64,000 nt of DNA from Bisbaumannia salifodinae (GCF_039522585.1 NZ_BAAADR010000022.1); one strand, 5' to 3'; positions 35,444-44,312 are shown, counted from the stretch's first letter. Notes: generated by a model not told the origin, from the letters alone. Made by a program: numbers and translations.

Positions 35444-35766
35444 GCATCTATTGGTTGACGCTTAATCAGAGAGCCTTTACAAGTAAGAGGGTCGTATCTC
35501 GGATGCGACCCCCGACCTCAATAGAAACGCTCAACCGAAGAGCCCGTCTCATGCCCTGGCAACCCCGCGTCACTTCTCCGGCCGAGTCGCATCGCATTCC
35601 TCATCATGCGATGCGAACCCGCCGTTGCCGCCTGCCAGAGACCCCCTGAGACGATCCTGGCCGCGGCACGTGCCGCGGCACGTGCCGCGGCCAAGCGATC
35701 ACCTGCCAGACCGGTATCCCCTGTTCGCGCCACGTCCCGGCCTCCTGACCCAAGGAGACCGCAAGA
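35444..35766. other. Intergenic region with three stacked inverted repeats before the DUF1127 gene
   Basis: This 323-bp gap has no convincing coding frame. TTGACG at 35455 with a weak TACAAG at 35478 may be a promoter. It is followed by a 10-bp hairpin (35489-35498 with 35502-35511, loop TCG), an 11-bp perfect inverted repeat TCGCATCGCAT (35587-35597 with 35606-35616), and a 36-bp perfect palindrome at 35658-35693. A structured leader of about 275 nt, or a small RNA, would be consistent. Confidence 0.55.
35658..35693. repeat. 36-bp perfect palindrome made of CCGCGGCACGTG units
   Basis: Two and a half copies of the 12-mer CCGCGGCACGTG, flanked by TGG and CCA, make a palindrome without a mismatch over 36 bp. 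It contains two CACGTG and three CCGCGG sites. It has no adjacent T tract, so it is not a normal intrinsic terminator. It lies 74 bp upstream of the DUF1127 start. Confidence 0.9.
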
Positions 35767-36021
35767 ATGGCAACCCCAACGATCGCCCGGCGCCTGCTGA
35801 CCGCCCTCCGCCAGCGCCTGACCCGGCGCCGCCATTACGCCGAGCTGCGCGACTACGACCCTCGCCTGCTCAGGGATATCGGCCTGCGCTGGGAGCGTGG
35901 CCATCTGGTCGCCTTCGACGCCGAGTCCGAACGCGATTCGGAGACCGTACAACGTCGCCAGCGTGCCGAGACCCGCGACGCCCATGAGACCTGTCCCCGC
36001 TGCGGGAGCCGGTTGACGTAG
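35767..36021 (+). CDS. DUF1127 (YjiS-like) small protein
   Basis: The product is 84 residues. The DUF1127 core is RRHYAELRDYDPRLLRDIGLRWE (about residues 21-43, read in blocks), with the typical arginine-rich start. A C-terminal extension ends CPRCGSRLT, a possible half zinc site that is unusual for the short family members. DUF1127 proteins of other bacteria bind RNA or act in phosphate/carbon regulation. AAGGAGACCGCAAG precedes the ATG. A strong terminator follows 7 bp after the stop, so the gene is monocistronic. Confidence 0.85.
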   Translation: MATPTIARRLLTALRQRLTRRRHYAELRDYDPRLLRDIGLRWERGHLVAFDAESERDSETVQRRQRAETRDAHETCPRCGSRLT

Positions 36022-36027
36022 ATCCCC

Positions 36028-36060
36028 GGCCCCGGTCACAGGAAGTGACCGGGGCCTTTT
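36028..36060 (+). terminator. Rho-independent terminator after the DUF1127 gene
   Basis: A perfect 12-bp stem GGCCCCGGTCAC with its complement, a 5-nt loop AGGAA, then TTTT. Confidence 0.93.
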
Positions 36061-36115
36061 CGTGGGGCGGTGAACTACACTGCAAGGCCAAACCACGATC
36101 AAGGAGGAGACCACC

Positions 36116-36535
36116 ATGTCGATGACCGCCAGCGGACGCTGCCTGTGCGGCGCCGTGACCCTGGAGCTGAGCCTGGGCAACGCCAAGGTGGGCGCCTGCC
36201 ACTGCAGCATTTGCCGTACCTGGGGCGGCGGCCCCCTGCTGGCCCTGGAGTCGGTGGAGGCGATGACCCTGCATGGCGAGACGCATATCCGTACCTATGC
36301 CTCCTCGGCGTGGGCCGAGCGCGGCTTCTGCAGCCGCTGCGGCACCCACCTCTTCTATCGCCTCACCTCCGGCGAGCATGTCGCCGTGCCGGTGGGCCTG
36401 ATCGACGACGGCCGCGCCTGGCGCTTCGAGGCCGAGATCTTTATCGACGAGAAGCCCGCCTTCTACGACTTCGCCAATGCCACCCACAAGATGACCGGCG
36501 CCGAGGTCTTCGCCGCCTTCGCCCAACAGGAGTAG
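36116..36535 (+). CDS. GFA-family (glutathione-dependent formaldehyde-activating-like) protein
   Basis: The product is 139 residues. Zinc-binding cysteines occur in the family pattern: GRCLCGAV (Cys9, Cys11), GACHCSICRTWGG (Cys28, Cys30, Cys33) and GFCSRCGTHLFYR (Cys71, Cys74). The fold is that of CENP-V/GFA proteins, a mixed family often linked to C1 or thiol chemistry; true formaldehyde activation is doubtful for most members. AAGGAGG precedes the ATG at 36116. Part of the 3' end of a paralogue is found at 43667-43768. Confidence 0.88.
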   Translation: MSMTASGRCLCGAVTLELSLGNAKVGACHCSICRTWGGGPLLALESVEAMTLHGETHIRTYASSAWAERGFCSRCGTHLFYRLTSGEHVAVPVGLIDDGRAWRFEAEIFIDEKPAFYDFANATHKMTGAEVFAAFAQQE

Positions 36536-36782
36536 CCCCGGCCTTCGCCGGGCGGCGCCGGCCCTGCTGCATTGCTCCCGCCATGGGGATTGCCCCCTGG
36601 CGGGACCGATTCCAACGACACCGGTCTCCAGGGACGCGGGCCCTTTATCCCGCTTAAGCCCCTCCGTCTACGCTCGATTAAAGCTCGGCCGCGATTGGCC
36701 GATTAGCTAGTTATGATCAAGGAAAAGCTATCTTTGCCTTAGGCGATAGCTGTGTCCCCACCCCAGACGCCGAGGGGGCCGC

Positions 36783-37631
36783 ATGTCCGAGCACAAGCCT
36801 GCCGATCAATTGCTGCAGGAGCTGGAGCAGGTCAATACTCAACTTCTCCAGTCCGAGAAGCTGGCGGCCATCGGTCAGTTGGCCGCCGGGGTTGCCCACG
36901 AAATCAATAACCCCATCGGCTACGTCTTCTCCAACCTCAAGTCCCTGGCACAATATGTCGAGGATCTCCTGCGCATCGCCGATGCGGCCGATGAGGTCAA
37001 CAGCCTTGAAGCACTCAGAGCCCTGAAGTCCCGGCTGGACTATGAGTTTCTGCGCCAGGACATCGGTGCCCTCTTGCACGAATCGGCGGAGGGGATCACG
37101 CGTATCAAGAGCATCATTACGGCCCTCAAGGACTTTTCCCATATCGACGACGAGGACTTCCGCAGCGCCGACCTCCACCACGGGCTGGAGAGCACCCTCA
37201 ACCTGGTCAATAACGAACTGAAGTACAAGGCGGAGGTGATCAAGGACTATGATCCCGAGCTCCCCAGCATCGAGTGCCTGCCTTCACAGATCAATCAGGT
37301 GATCCTCAACCTGCTGACCAATGCCGCTCAGGCCATCGAGGGGAGCGGTCGCATCACGCTATCCACCGGCCGCCACGGCGACGAGGTCTGGTTCGAGGTG
37401 GGCGACAATGGGCAGGGCATCGCTCCGGAGCATCAGAGCCGCCTCTTCGATCCCTTCTTCACCACCAAGCCGGTGGGGGAAGGCACCGGCCTGGGCCTGG
37501 CGCTCTCCCATAGCATCGTGCAGAAACACGGTGGACGCATCGAGGTCGACAGCGCCCCATCATGCGGCAGTCGCTTCCGGGTCTGGCTGCCGATTACCCA
37601 GCCATCCCATGATGCGGAACCCAGCCCATGA
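36783..37631 (+). CDS. Soluble sensor histidine kinase without an obvious input domain
   Basis: The product is 282 residues with no membrane segment and no PAS or GAF domain. The HisKA phospho-acceptor is His39 in AAGVAHEINNPIGYV. The HATPase domain has the N box INQVILNLLTNAAQA, the G1 box DNGQGIAPEHQ, the F box FDPFFTTKP and the G2 box GEGTGLGLALS. It begins with a short coiled coil (LLQELEQVNTQLLQSEK). The stop overlaps the next gene's start, so it is coupled to the response regulator. Sensing may occur through partner proteins, including the large PAS-LOV protein two genes downstream. Confidence 0.9.
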   Translation: MSEHKPADQLLQELEQVNTQLLQSEKLAAIGQLAAGVAHEINNPIGYVFSNLKSLAQYVEDLLRIADAADEVNSLEALRALKSRLDYEFLRQDIGALLHESAEGITRIKSIITALKDFSHIDDEDFRSADLHHGLESTLNLVNNELKYKAEVIKDYDPELPSIECLPSQINQVILNLLTNAAQAIEGSGRITLSTGRHGDEVWFEVGDNGQGIAPEHQSRLFDPFFTTKPVGEGTGLGLALSHSIVQKHGGRIEVDSAPSCGSRFRVWLPITQPSHDAEPSP

Positions 37632-38965
37632 TGTTTGCTGCCTCCACTGCCCAGGCAGCCACCGTGCTGTTGGTGGACGATGAACCCAATGTGCTCTCGG
37701 CCATCAAACGCGAGCTGCGCCACGAGCCCTACCGGCTGCTCATGGCCGAAAGCGGCGAGGCGGCCCTTGAGCTACTGGCAGAAGAGGACATCGACCTGGT
37801 GATCTCGGATGCCATCATGCCGGGGATGGATGGGGCCCAACTGCTGGCGGAAATCCAGCAGCGTCGGCCCAGCTGCGTGCGTATCCTGCTGACCGGCAAG
37901 GCCGACCTCTCGGCGACCATCCGCGCCATCAATGAAGGGCACATCTATCGCTATATTGCCAAGCCCTGGGATGATCACGAGCTGCTACTGACCCTTCGCC
38001 ATGCCCTGTCCCATCTGCAGAGCGAACGGGAGAGGCGGCGCCTGGAAGCACTGACCCAGGCTCAGAATGAAGAGCTGCTGGCACTCAATGCCGACCTGGA
38101 ACGGCGGGTCGCGGCACGCACCGAGGAGCTCCAGCAGACCGCAGACATGCTCGATGCCGCCTATGGTGAGCTCAAGCAGAGCTATGTCATCACTACCCGG
38201 GTTTTCTCAACCCTGATCAACCAGCGCCTGCCCCGGTCCCTCCAGACCAATGCCCAGGTAGGCCGGCTGGTGCGCGCCTTCGCCGACGATCAAGGCCTCG
38301 ATGAGTCGCTGCGACATGACCTGGAAATGGCCGCGGCCCTCTATAACCTGGGTCGCCTGAGCTGGGACGACCAGATGCTGACCACCCCGGCCCAGCGCCT
38401 CTATGCCAAGCAGCAGAGCGAATACCGTCGCTACCCTGAAGCCGGCGAAGCACTGCTGATGACACTAGAACCCCTGCAAGGCGCGGCACGGCTGATTCGT
38501 CACCATAGAGAGTACTGGAATGGCTCCGGCTATCCCGATCGGCTCAGGGACGAGACGATCCCCTACGGCGCCCGCCTGCTGGGCCTGGCGGTGGACTTTA
38601 TCGAACTGCAGCGGGGCATGATCCTGCCTCGCCAGGTATCCCGCCCCGGGGCCCTGGAGCTACTCCAGAAGCTGGCCGGCCGAGTTTATGACCCCGAACT
38701 GTGTCGAGCCTTTATCGCCCTGTGTCAGGAGCAAGCCCCCGACCTGGGGCTCCAGGATGCCCGGGTCATGACCCTGGATACCCGCCAGGTGGAGCCGGGC
38801 ATGGTGCTGGTACAGGATTTGCACTCCACCGAGGGCATGCTGCTGATCAACCACGGCAAGGCCCTGACGGCATCCTTGATCGAGCGGCTGATTCGTTTCG
38901 AGGAAACCGAGGGTGCCAGCTATACCCTGATCGTTCGTCCCGCCGAGAGCGAAGAGGAGGTCTAA
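37628..38965 (+). CDS. Response regulator with a degenerate HD-GYP output domain
   Basis: The product is 445 residues. The receiver domain spans residues 12-130, with phospho-acceptor Asp61 (VISDAIMP) and AKPWDD around 112-118. A coiled-coil linker follows to about 195. The HD-GYP-like domain spans about 195-350. Its GYP part is intact (HHREYWNGSGYPDRL, His292-His293 and Gly301-Tyr302-Pro303), but the catalytic HD pair is replaced by Tyr239-Asn240 in ALYNLGRL. Without the HD metal ligands it is unlikely to cleave c-di-GMP, and it may bind it or act as an adaptor. It overlaps the kinase gene by ATGA. Confidence 0.87.
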   Translation: MMFAASTAQAATVLLVDDEPNVLSAIKRELRHEPYRLLMAESGEAALELLAEEDIDLVISDAIMPGMDGAQLLAEIQQRRPSCVRILLTGKADLSATIRAINEGHIYRYIAKPWDDHELLLTLRHALSHLQSERERRRLEALTQAQNEELLALNADLERRVAARTEELQQTADMLDAAYGELKQSYVITTRVFSTLINQRLPRSLQTNAQVGRLVRAFADDQGLDESLRHDLEMAAALYNLGRLSWDDQMLTTPAQRLYAKQQSEYRRYPEAGEALLMTLEPLQGAARLIRHHREYWNGSGYPDRLRDETIPYGARLLGLAVDFIELQRGMILPRQVSRPGALELLQKLAGRVYDPELCRAFIALCQEQAPDLGLQDARVMTLDTRQVEPGMVLVQDLHSTEGMLLINHGKALTASLIERLIRFEETEGASYTLIVRPAESEEEV

Positions 38966-39007
38966 TGATCCCTGGCCACGACTCCGTCCTAACAAGCCAG
39001 TGACCCC

Positions 39008-42000
39008 ATGAAGATGCGCCTGATGGTCGGCCATACCTACCATGGCCTGGTTGGACTGACCTGTGTCGTGCTGGGGCTGGTCGGCGTGGCCTTGACTCCC
39101 ACCACAGGCGGCGGACTGCTGCTGCGAGCCGATGCGGCCCTGGTCCTGGGAGGGGTGGGCCTGGCGCTCCTCAGCCTGGCGCTGACCGGGCGCCGTCTCG
39201 CCCAGGGCATGCTATTGGGCACACTGATCGGCCTAGCATTGATAACGATGCTGCCCATCTCACTGCCCACGCCGCCCGCGTCCTGGTGGCCCCTGGGGAT
39301 CACTGTCCTGGGACTCCTGGCATGGATGCGGGACGAGACGGGATCGAGGCGACTCGCCCGGCTTATCGGCACCCTGATGACGGCGATCAACCTGGGCCTG
39401 CTGGCAGCCATCTGGCTGGGAGACCCGCCCGGCCTCGACCCCCACTTCCAGACGCCCCTACTCATGGGGCTGGTGCCCCTGGCCCTGAGCCTGCTGCTCA
39501 TGTTGCCACCGCCCGCGCCACGCCAACCCCGAGGGTTCCCGGGACGCCTGGCCCTCCTGGCAGGGCTGGGAGGAATCACCCTCTCGGTCAGCGGCTGGTA
39601 TCTGCTGGGCCTTCAGGGGCAGCAGCGCATCGAAGAGCAAGCCCGATCGGTCGCCGACCAGGCCTGGTCACGCCTGGAAGCCGAGCTGAGCGACTACAGT
39701 CAGCTGATTCGGCGCCAGGCCGGGCGCTGGCAGGCCCTCGGCGCGCTCCCCGACGCCCCCCTGCGTGATCAGGAAGTCCACAGCTACCTGGACGACTTTC
39801 CCCAACTCAGCCTACTGGCCGTACTGGATCGCGACCTGATCCCTCTCTGGGAAGAGTCCCGCGAAACCGAGACCTCACCGACCAGCCAGGCATACCTCGA
39901 CTCGCCCCACCATCGCCAATGGCTGGAGGGGGTGCTGGGTGGAGATGACTCCCGTCTCAGCCCGATTCTGTCCCGGGGCGAGAATATCCAGCTATTGCTG
40001 GCCCACCCCTTGTCACTGCCCGACTCCCCGACTCATCTCCTGTTGGCCAGCCTGTCCCTTGTCCCGCTACTGGAAACTCAGCTCGATGCCCTGGGGCCCC
40101 TGGCCATCCACCTCCACGAGGGAGACCGGAACCTCTACCCCCGGCACGACCATGAGCATTGGCAGGCGGGTCGACGACTGCTGATGCGCGATATCAAGCT
40201 TCCGCAGGGAGAGCACTGGCGGCTAGAGATCACCCACTCCCCCCGACAGTTGCTCCAAGCCACCCTTCCCGCCAACCTGATTCTGATGACTGGCCTGCTG
40301 TTCAGCTATCTCCTGATGCTGAGCCAGGGGCTATTTCGCCTCTCGAAACACCACCTGCACCAGTTGGACAAGAACCACCGCACCCTGCAACACACGCTGC
40401 GCGAACGGGATCAGTTCTATACCCTCTCCGCGGACCTCTTCTGCCGGGTCGACCTGGAAGGGCACTTGATGCAGATCAACCCCGCCTTCCAACGACTGCT
40501 CGGATATGCTCCGGAGCAGCTGGTCGGCCGCCCTTACCACGCCTTGGTCGACTCCCAGGACCAGCCCATCATTGCCGCTGCCATCAAGCGCCTGGAGGAG
40601 GGAGAGCCGATTCAAGGCATGGAAGTCCGCCTGCGTGATTGCCGTGACCACATTCACTGGGTAGAGATAAACGCCAATCTCGGCGAGGAGCGGGTGATCT
40701 ATGCCGTGGCCCGGGAGATCACCCAGCGCAAGCAGAATGAACAGCAGCTGCTACATCACCAACGCCTCTTCCAGATCGTCGGGCATACGGCGCTGATCGG
40801 CGGCTGGTATATGGAAGCGGGGCGGGCCCCGATCTGGTCCGATGCACTCTGCGCCATCCACGAGGTGCCATCAGGCTTCCAGCCCACCCTGGAACAGGCC
40901 ATCGGCTTCTATGCCGCCGAGTCACGAACACGTTTTCGTCAGGATTTCGAAAGCTGTGCACGTGAAGGCATCGCCTTCGACGACGAGTATGAACTGGTTA
41001 CCGCCAAGGGGCGTCGCCTCTGGGTGCGAGTGATCGGCGAGGCAGTTCATGATGATCTGGGGGGCATTCAGCGCGTCCAGGGCTCCACCCAGGACATCAC
41101 GGAGCACCGCTGCCTGCAGCGGGAAGTTTCCTCCCTGGCCGAGCGCCTGACCACTACCCTGGAGAGCATCACCGACGGCTTCTTCACCCTGGATAGGCAA
41201 TGGCGCTTCACTTACCTCAATCGTGAGGCGGAAAAGACCCTGGGATACTCACGCCGTCAGCTTATTGACCAGAACCTATGGATGGCCTTCCCCGAAGCCG
41301 TGGGCAGCCGGTTCGAGATCGAATATCGTCGCGCCATGACCTCTCAGACGGCCATGCACTTCGAAGCCTACTACTCACCGCTGAGGCTCTGGTGTGAGGC
41401 GCATGCCTACCCCTCTGACGAGGGGCTCGCGGTCTACTTCCGCAACATCAATCAACGCAAGACCGCCGAGCGACAGCTGCATCTGCTGGAACGCAGCATC
41501 GAGTCGACCCTCAACGGGGTGGTTATCGCCGATGCCGGTCGGCCCGACCACCCCATCGTCTATGTCAATGCCGCCTTCGAGCGAATCACCGGCTATAGCC
41601 GCGATGAGGTGCTGGGCCACAATTGCCGCTTCCTGCAAGGCGAACATACCGCCCCCAAAGCGATCAGCGAAATTCGCCGAGGACTGGCCACGCAACGCGA
41701 TATCCATGTCACCCTACGCAACTACCACAAGGATGGCACCCCCTTCTGGAACGACCTCTACCTGTCGCCGGTGCGCAATGAAGCCGGGGAGGTGAGCCAC
41801 TTTATCGGGGTGCAGAATGATATCTCCGCCCAACGCGAGTACGAGTCGCAACTGGCCTACAACGCCAACCACGATGCTCTCACCGGCCTGCCTAACCGCT
41901 GGCTGCTGGAGGATCGCCTGCGCCAGGACTGCCAGTTCGCCAACCGCCATGGCCTGCTGCAAGGGGTACTCTTCATCGACCTGGATGGCTTCAAGCCCAT

Positions 42001-43600
42001 CAATGACACCCTGGGCCATACCCTCGGCGACCGGGTCCTGATCGAGGTGGCCAGGCGCCTTTCGGATACGGTACGCCCCGGGGATACCGTGGCACGCTTC
42101 GGCAGCGATGAGTTCGTGGTGCTGCTTCCAGAGCTGGTCAGCGAAGAGGATGCCCTACCCTTGGTCGAGAGAGTGCTGAACAGCGTGGCCAGGCCCTATC
42201 GCCTGACCGATAGCGAGCTTCGCCTCACCGCCAGTATCGGCATCGCCACCGGACACGGCGAAATCGAGGACCCCATGAATCTCGTTCAGCAGGCGGATCT
42301 GGCCATGTACAAGGCCAAGCGCCTGGGGCGCAACACCTACCACTGGTACACCGAGGACCTCAATCACAAGGTCAGCGAGCGAGTCAGGCTACGCAGCGAC
42401 CTGCAGCAAGCCATCGATGAGGAACAGTTCGAGCTGCACTACCAGCCCCAGATCCATGGCCCCAGCGGTACCGTGATCGGCTTCGAGGCACTGATCCGCT
42501 GGCGCCACCCTCTTCACGGCTTCGTCTCACCGGCGGACTTTATTCCCCTGGCCGAGGATACAGGACAGATCATCCCGATCAGCGACTGGGTACTGGCCAC
42601 CGCCTGCCGAGACAACCGCCATCTCAATTCCCTGGGGCTGGGAGAGTTCCGCATGGGGGTCAATGTCTCTCCCATGCAGTTCCAGCGCCGCCACTTCGTG
42701 GACGGCGTCCTCCAGAACCTGGATGCCGCTGGACTCTCTCCGTCCCTGCTGGAACTGGAACTCACCGAGGGCATCCTGATGGAAAAGGCGGATTACGCCA
42801 TCGAGACCCTGCATGCACTGCGCCAGGCAGGCCTCAGCGTAGCCATTGATGACTTTGGCACCGGCTTCTCGAGCCTGAGCTACCTGAAGTACCTGCCGGT
42901 GGACAAGATCAAGATCGACCGTTCCTTTATCCAGGAGGTGATCAGCGACCACCGAGATGCTGCCATCATTCAGGGCGTGCTCTCCATGGCGATCCCCTTG
43001 CAGCTTCAGGTCGTGGCCGAGGGAGTCGAAACTCAGGCCCAGTATGCCTACCTGCGCAAGCATCTCTGCGACCTCTACCAGGGCTACTATTTCGCCCGCC
43101 CCATGCCCCTGGCCGACCTGGAGATCTACCTGCGGGAGCATCATGCCGCCAGGCACCTCGACAAGGCTCGTCAGAATGGTGACGAGGATCGCCAGACCCT
43201 GCTGCTGTTGGACGACGAACCGAATATCCTCAATGCCCTCAACCGCGCCCTGCGCCGTGACGGCTATCGCATCCTGACCACCAGCAACCCTCACGAGGCC
43301 TTCGAACTGCTGGCCACTCATGAAGTCCAGGTGATCATCTCCGACCAGCGCATGCCGGCCATGAGCGGCACCGAGTTCCTGCACCGGGTCAAGGACCTTT
43401 ACCCCCAGACCATGCAGATCGTGCTCTCCGGCTATACCGACCTGAAGACGGTGACCACCGCCATTAACGAGGGCGCCATCTACAAGTTCCTGACCAAGCC
43501 CTGGGATGACGACGAATTGCGTCTCGTGGTGCAGCGAGCGTTCCGCGAAGCCGCCGTCGTCCAGGTCCGTCATCGCGATCAAGCGGCGTCACGCCACTGA
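39008..43600 (+). CDS. Membrane PAS-LOV-GGDEF-EAL-REC signalling protein
   Basis: The product is 1530 residues. About seven membrane helices lie in residues 1-210, then a periplasmic sensor-like region, and a further helix near 420-440. Three PAS domains span about 460-825. A LOV-type domain spans about 830-955 with GHNCRFLQG and the photoactive-type cysteine Cys873, then NYHKDGTPFWND and FIGVQNDIS. The GGDEF domain carries GSDEF at 1032-1036. The EAL domain has EAL at 1160-1162, DDFGTGFSS and VVAEGVET, so it should be an active phosphodiesterase. A terminal receiver domain has Asp1446 (ISDQRMP) and LTKPWDD. It lies 42 bp after the response regulator gene and completes a three-gene module. 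Confidence 0.9.
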   Translation: MKMRLMVGHTYHGLVGLTCVVLGLVGVALTPTTGGGLLLRADAALVLGGVGLALLSLALTGRRLAQGMLLGTLIGLALITMLPISLPTPPASWWPLGITVLGLLAWMRDETGSRRLARLIGTLMTAINLGLLAAIWLGDPPGLDPHFQTPLLMGLVPLALSLLLMLPPPAPRQPRGFPGRLALLAGLGGITLSVSGWYLLGLQGQQRIEEQARSVADQAWSRLEAELSDYSQLIRRQAGRWQALGALPDAPLRDQEVHSYLDDFPQLSLLAVLDRDLIPLWEESRETETSPTSQAYLDSPHHRQWLEGVLGGDDSRLSPILSRGENIQLLLAHPLSLPDSPTHLLLASLSLVPLLETQLDALGPLAIHLHEGDRNLYPRHDHEHWQAGRRLLMRDIKLPQGEHWRLEITHSPRQLLQATLPANLILMTGLLFSYLLMLSQGLFRLSKHHLHQLDKNHRTLQHTLRERDQFYTLSADLFCRVDLEGHLMQINPAFQRLLGYAPEQLVGRPYHALVDSQDQPIIAAAIKRLEEGEPIQGMEVRLRDCRDHIHWVEINANLGEERVIYAVAREITQRKQNEQQLLHHQRLFQIVGHTALIGGWYMEAGRAPIWSDALCAIHEVPSGFQPTLEQAIGFYAAESRTRFRQDFESCAREGIAFDDEYELVTAKGRRLWVRVIGEAVHDDLGGIQRVQGSTQDITEHRCLQREVSSLAERLTTTLESITDGFFTLDRQWRFTYLNREAEKTLGYSRRQLIDQNLWMAFPEAVGSRFEIEYRRAMTSQTAMHFEAYYSPLRLWCEAHAYPSDEGLAVYFRNINQRKTAERQLHLLERSIESTLNGVVIADAGRPDHPIVYVNAAFERITGYSRDEVLGHNCRFLQGEHTAPKAISEIRRGLATQRDIHVTLRNYHKDGTPFWNDLYLSPVRNEAGEVSHFIGVQNDISAQREYESQLAYNANHDALTGLPNRWLLEDRLRQDCQFANRHGLLQGVLFIDLDGFKPINDTLGHTLGDRVLIEVARRLSDTVRPGDTVARFGSDEFVVLLPELVSEEDALPLVERVLNSVARPYRLTDSELRLTASIGIATGHGEIEDPMNLVQQADLAMYKAKRLGRNTYHWYTEDLNHKVSERVRLRSDLQQAIDEEQFELHYQPQIHGPSGTVIGFEALIRWRHPLHGFVSPADFIPLAEDTGQIIPISDWVLATACRDNRHLNSLGLGEFRMGVNVSPMQFQRRHFVDGVLQNLDAAGLSPSLLELELTEGILMEKADYAIETLHALRQAGLSVAIDDFGTGFSSLSYLKYLPVDKIKIDRSFIQEVISDHRDAAIIQGVLSMAIPLQLQVVAEGVETQAQYAYLRKHLCDLYQGYYFARPMPLADLEIYLREHHAARHLDKARQNGDEDRQTLLLLDDEPNILNALNRALRRDGYRILTTSNPHEAFELLATHEVQVIISDQRMPAMSGTEFLHRVKDLYPQTMQIVLSGYTDLKTVTTAINEGAIYKFLTKPWDDDELRLVVQRAFREAAVVQVRHRDQAASRH

Positions 43601-43666
43601 CTGGTGAAGAACGTATCGCCCCCATGCCTCCCCGGAATGGGCCGAGTAGCGCCTCGGTCGTCGCTG

Positions 43667-43768
43667 CACCCACAAGATGACCGGCACCGAGGTCTTCGCC
43701 GCCTTCGCTCGGCAGGAGTAACGAGACTTCGCCGGGAGGCGCCGGCCCTGCTACATTGGTCCCGCCAG
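43667..43768 (+). pseudogene. 3' fragment of a GFA-family gene
   Basis: About 100 bp match the end of the GFA gene at 36482-36590 and its downstream sequence. They encode THKMTGTEVFAAFARQE and stop, against THKMTGAEVFAAFAQQE in the intact gene, followed by the shared CTTCGCCGGG.GGCGCCGGCCCTGCT. No start or upstream half is present. The fragment fills the gap before the peroxiredoxin gene (43601-43814). Substitutions show it comes from a paralogue or an older duplication. Confidence 0.8.
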
Positions 43769-43814
43769 GGCGCGCCCTGGTCCCGCGATTTCACTGACGA
43801 GAAGGATGTCCGAC

Positions 43815-44291
43815 ATGAGTCTTGCCATCGGCGACAAGCTGCCCAACCTGACCCTCAAGACCAACGGTGCCCAGGGCCCCGAGGATATCGACACCGATGC
43901 GCTCTTCGCCGGCAAGAAGGTAGTGCTCTTCGCCGTGCCCGGCGCCTTTACCCCCGGCTGCTCCAACACCCATATGCCGGGCTTCGTGATCAAGGCCGAC
44001 GAGATCCTCGCCAAGGGCGTGGACGCCATCGTCTGCACCTCGGTCAACGACGCCTTCGTGATGGACGCCTGGCAGAAGGACCAGAACGCCCAGGCCATCA
44101 CCATGCTGGCCGACGGCAGCGCCGATTTCGCCGAGGCCATCGGCCTGAGCAAGGACCTCACCGCCGCCGGCCTGGGCGTGCGCAGCCAGCGCTATGCGCT
44201 GATCGCCAACGACGGCGTGGTGGAGTACCTGGGCGTCGATGACAAGGGCGTCGACAAGAGCAGCGCCGAGACCATCCTCGCCCAGCTGTAA
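43815..44291 (+). CDS. Peroxiredoxin, Prx5-type
   Basis: The product is 158 residues from the ATG at 43815, chosen because AAGGA lies 8 bp upstream; an in-frame ATG at 43806 has no room for a site. The peroxidatic cysteine is in the Prx5-type motif PGAFTPGCSNTHMPGF (about residues 41-56). VCTSVNDAFVMDAWQK and the C-terminal RSQRYALIANDGVVEYLGVD (in blocks) are family hallmarks. It reduces hydrogen peroxide and alkyl peroxides with thiols, usually glutathione/glutaredoxin. A strong terminator follows 21 bp downstream. Confidence 0.92.
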   Translation: MSLAIGDKLPNLTLKTNGAQGPEDIDTDALFAGKKVVLFAVPGAFTPGCSNTHMPGFVIKADEILAKGVDAIVCTSVNDAFVMDAWQKDQNAQAITMLADGSADFAEAIGLSKDLTAAGLGVRSQRYALIANDGVVEYLGVDDKGVDKSSAETILAQL

Positions 44292-44312
44292 CGAACTACC
44301 GCGAGTCCCCGA

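Noticed and set aside
35658..35693. Intrinsic terminator of the ABC transporter gene
   Set aside because: The palindrome is 215 bp after the stop and has no T tract on either strand.
36536..36782. Possible c-di-GMP riboswitch upstream of the signalling module
   Set aside because: A hairpin AGCTATC...GATAGCT is present, but the conserved GEMM core sequences and tetraloop receptor could not be found.
43604..44242. 212-codon frame starting near the GFA fragment
   Set aside because: It is out of frame with both the GFA remnant and the peroxiredoxin gene and has arginine-rich noise composition.
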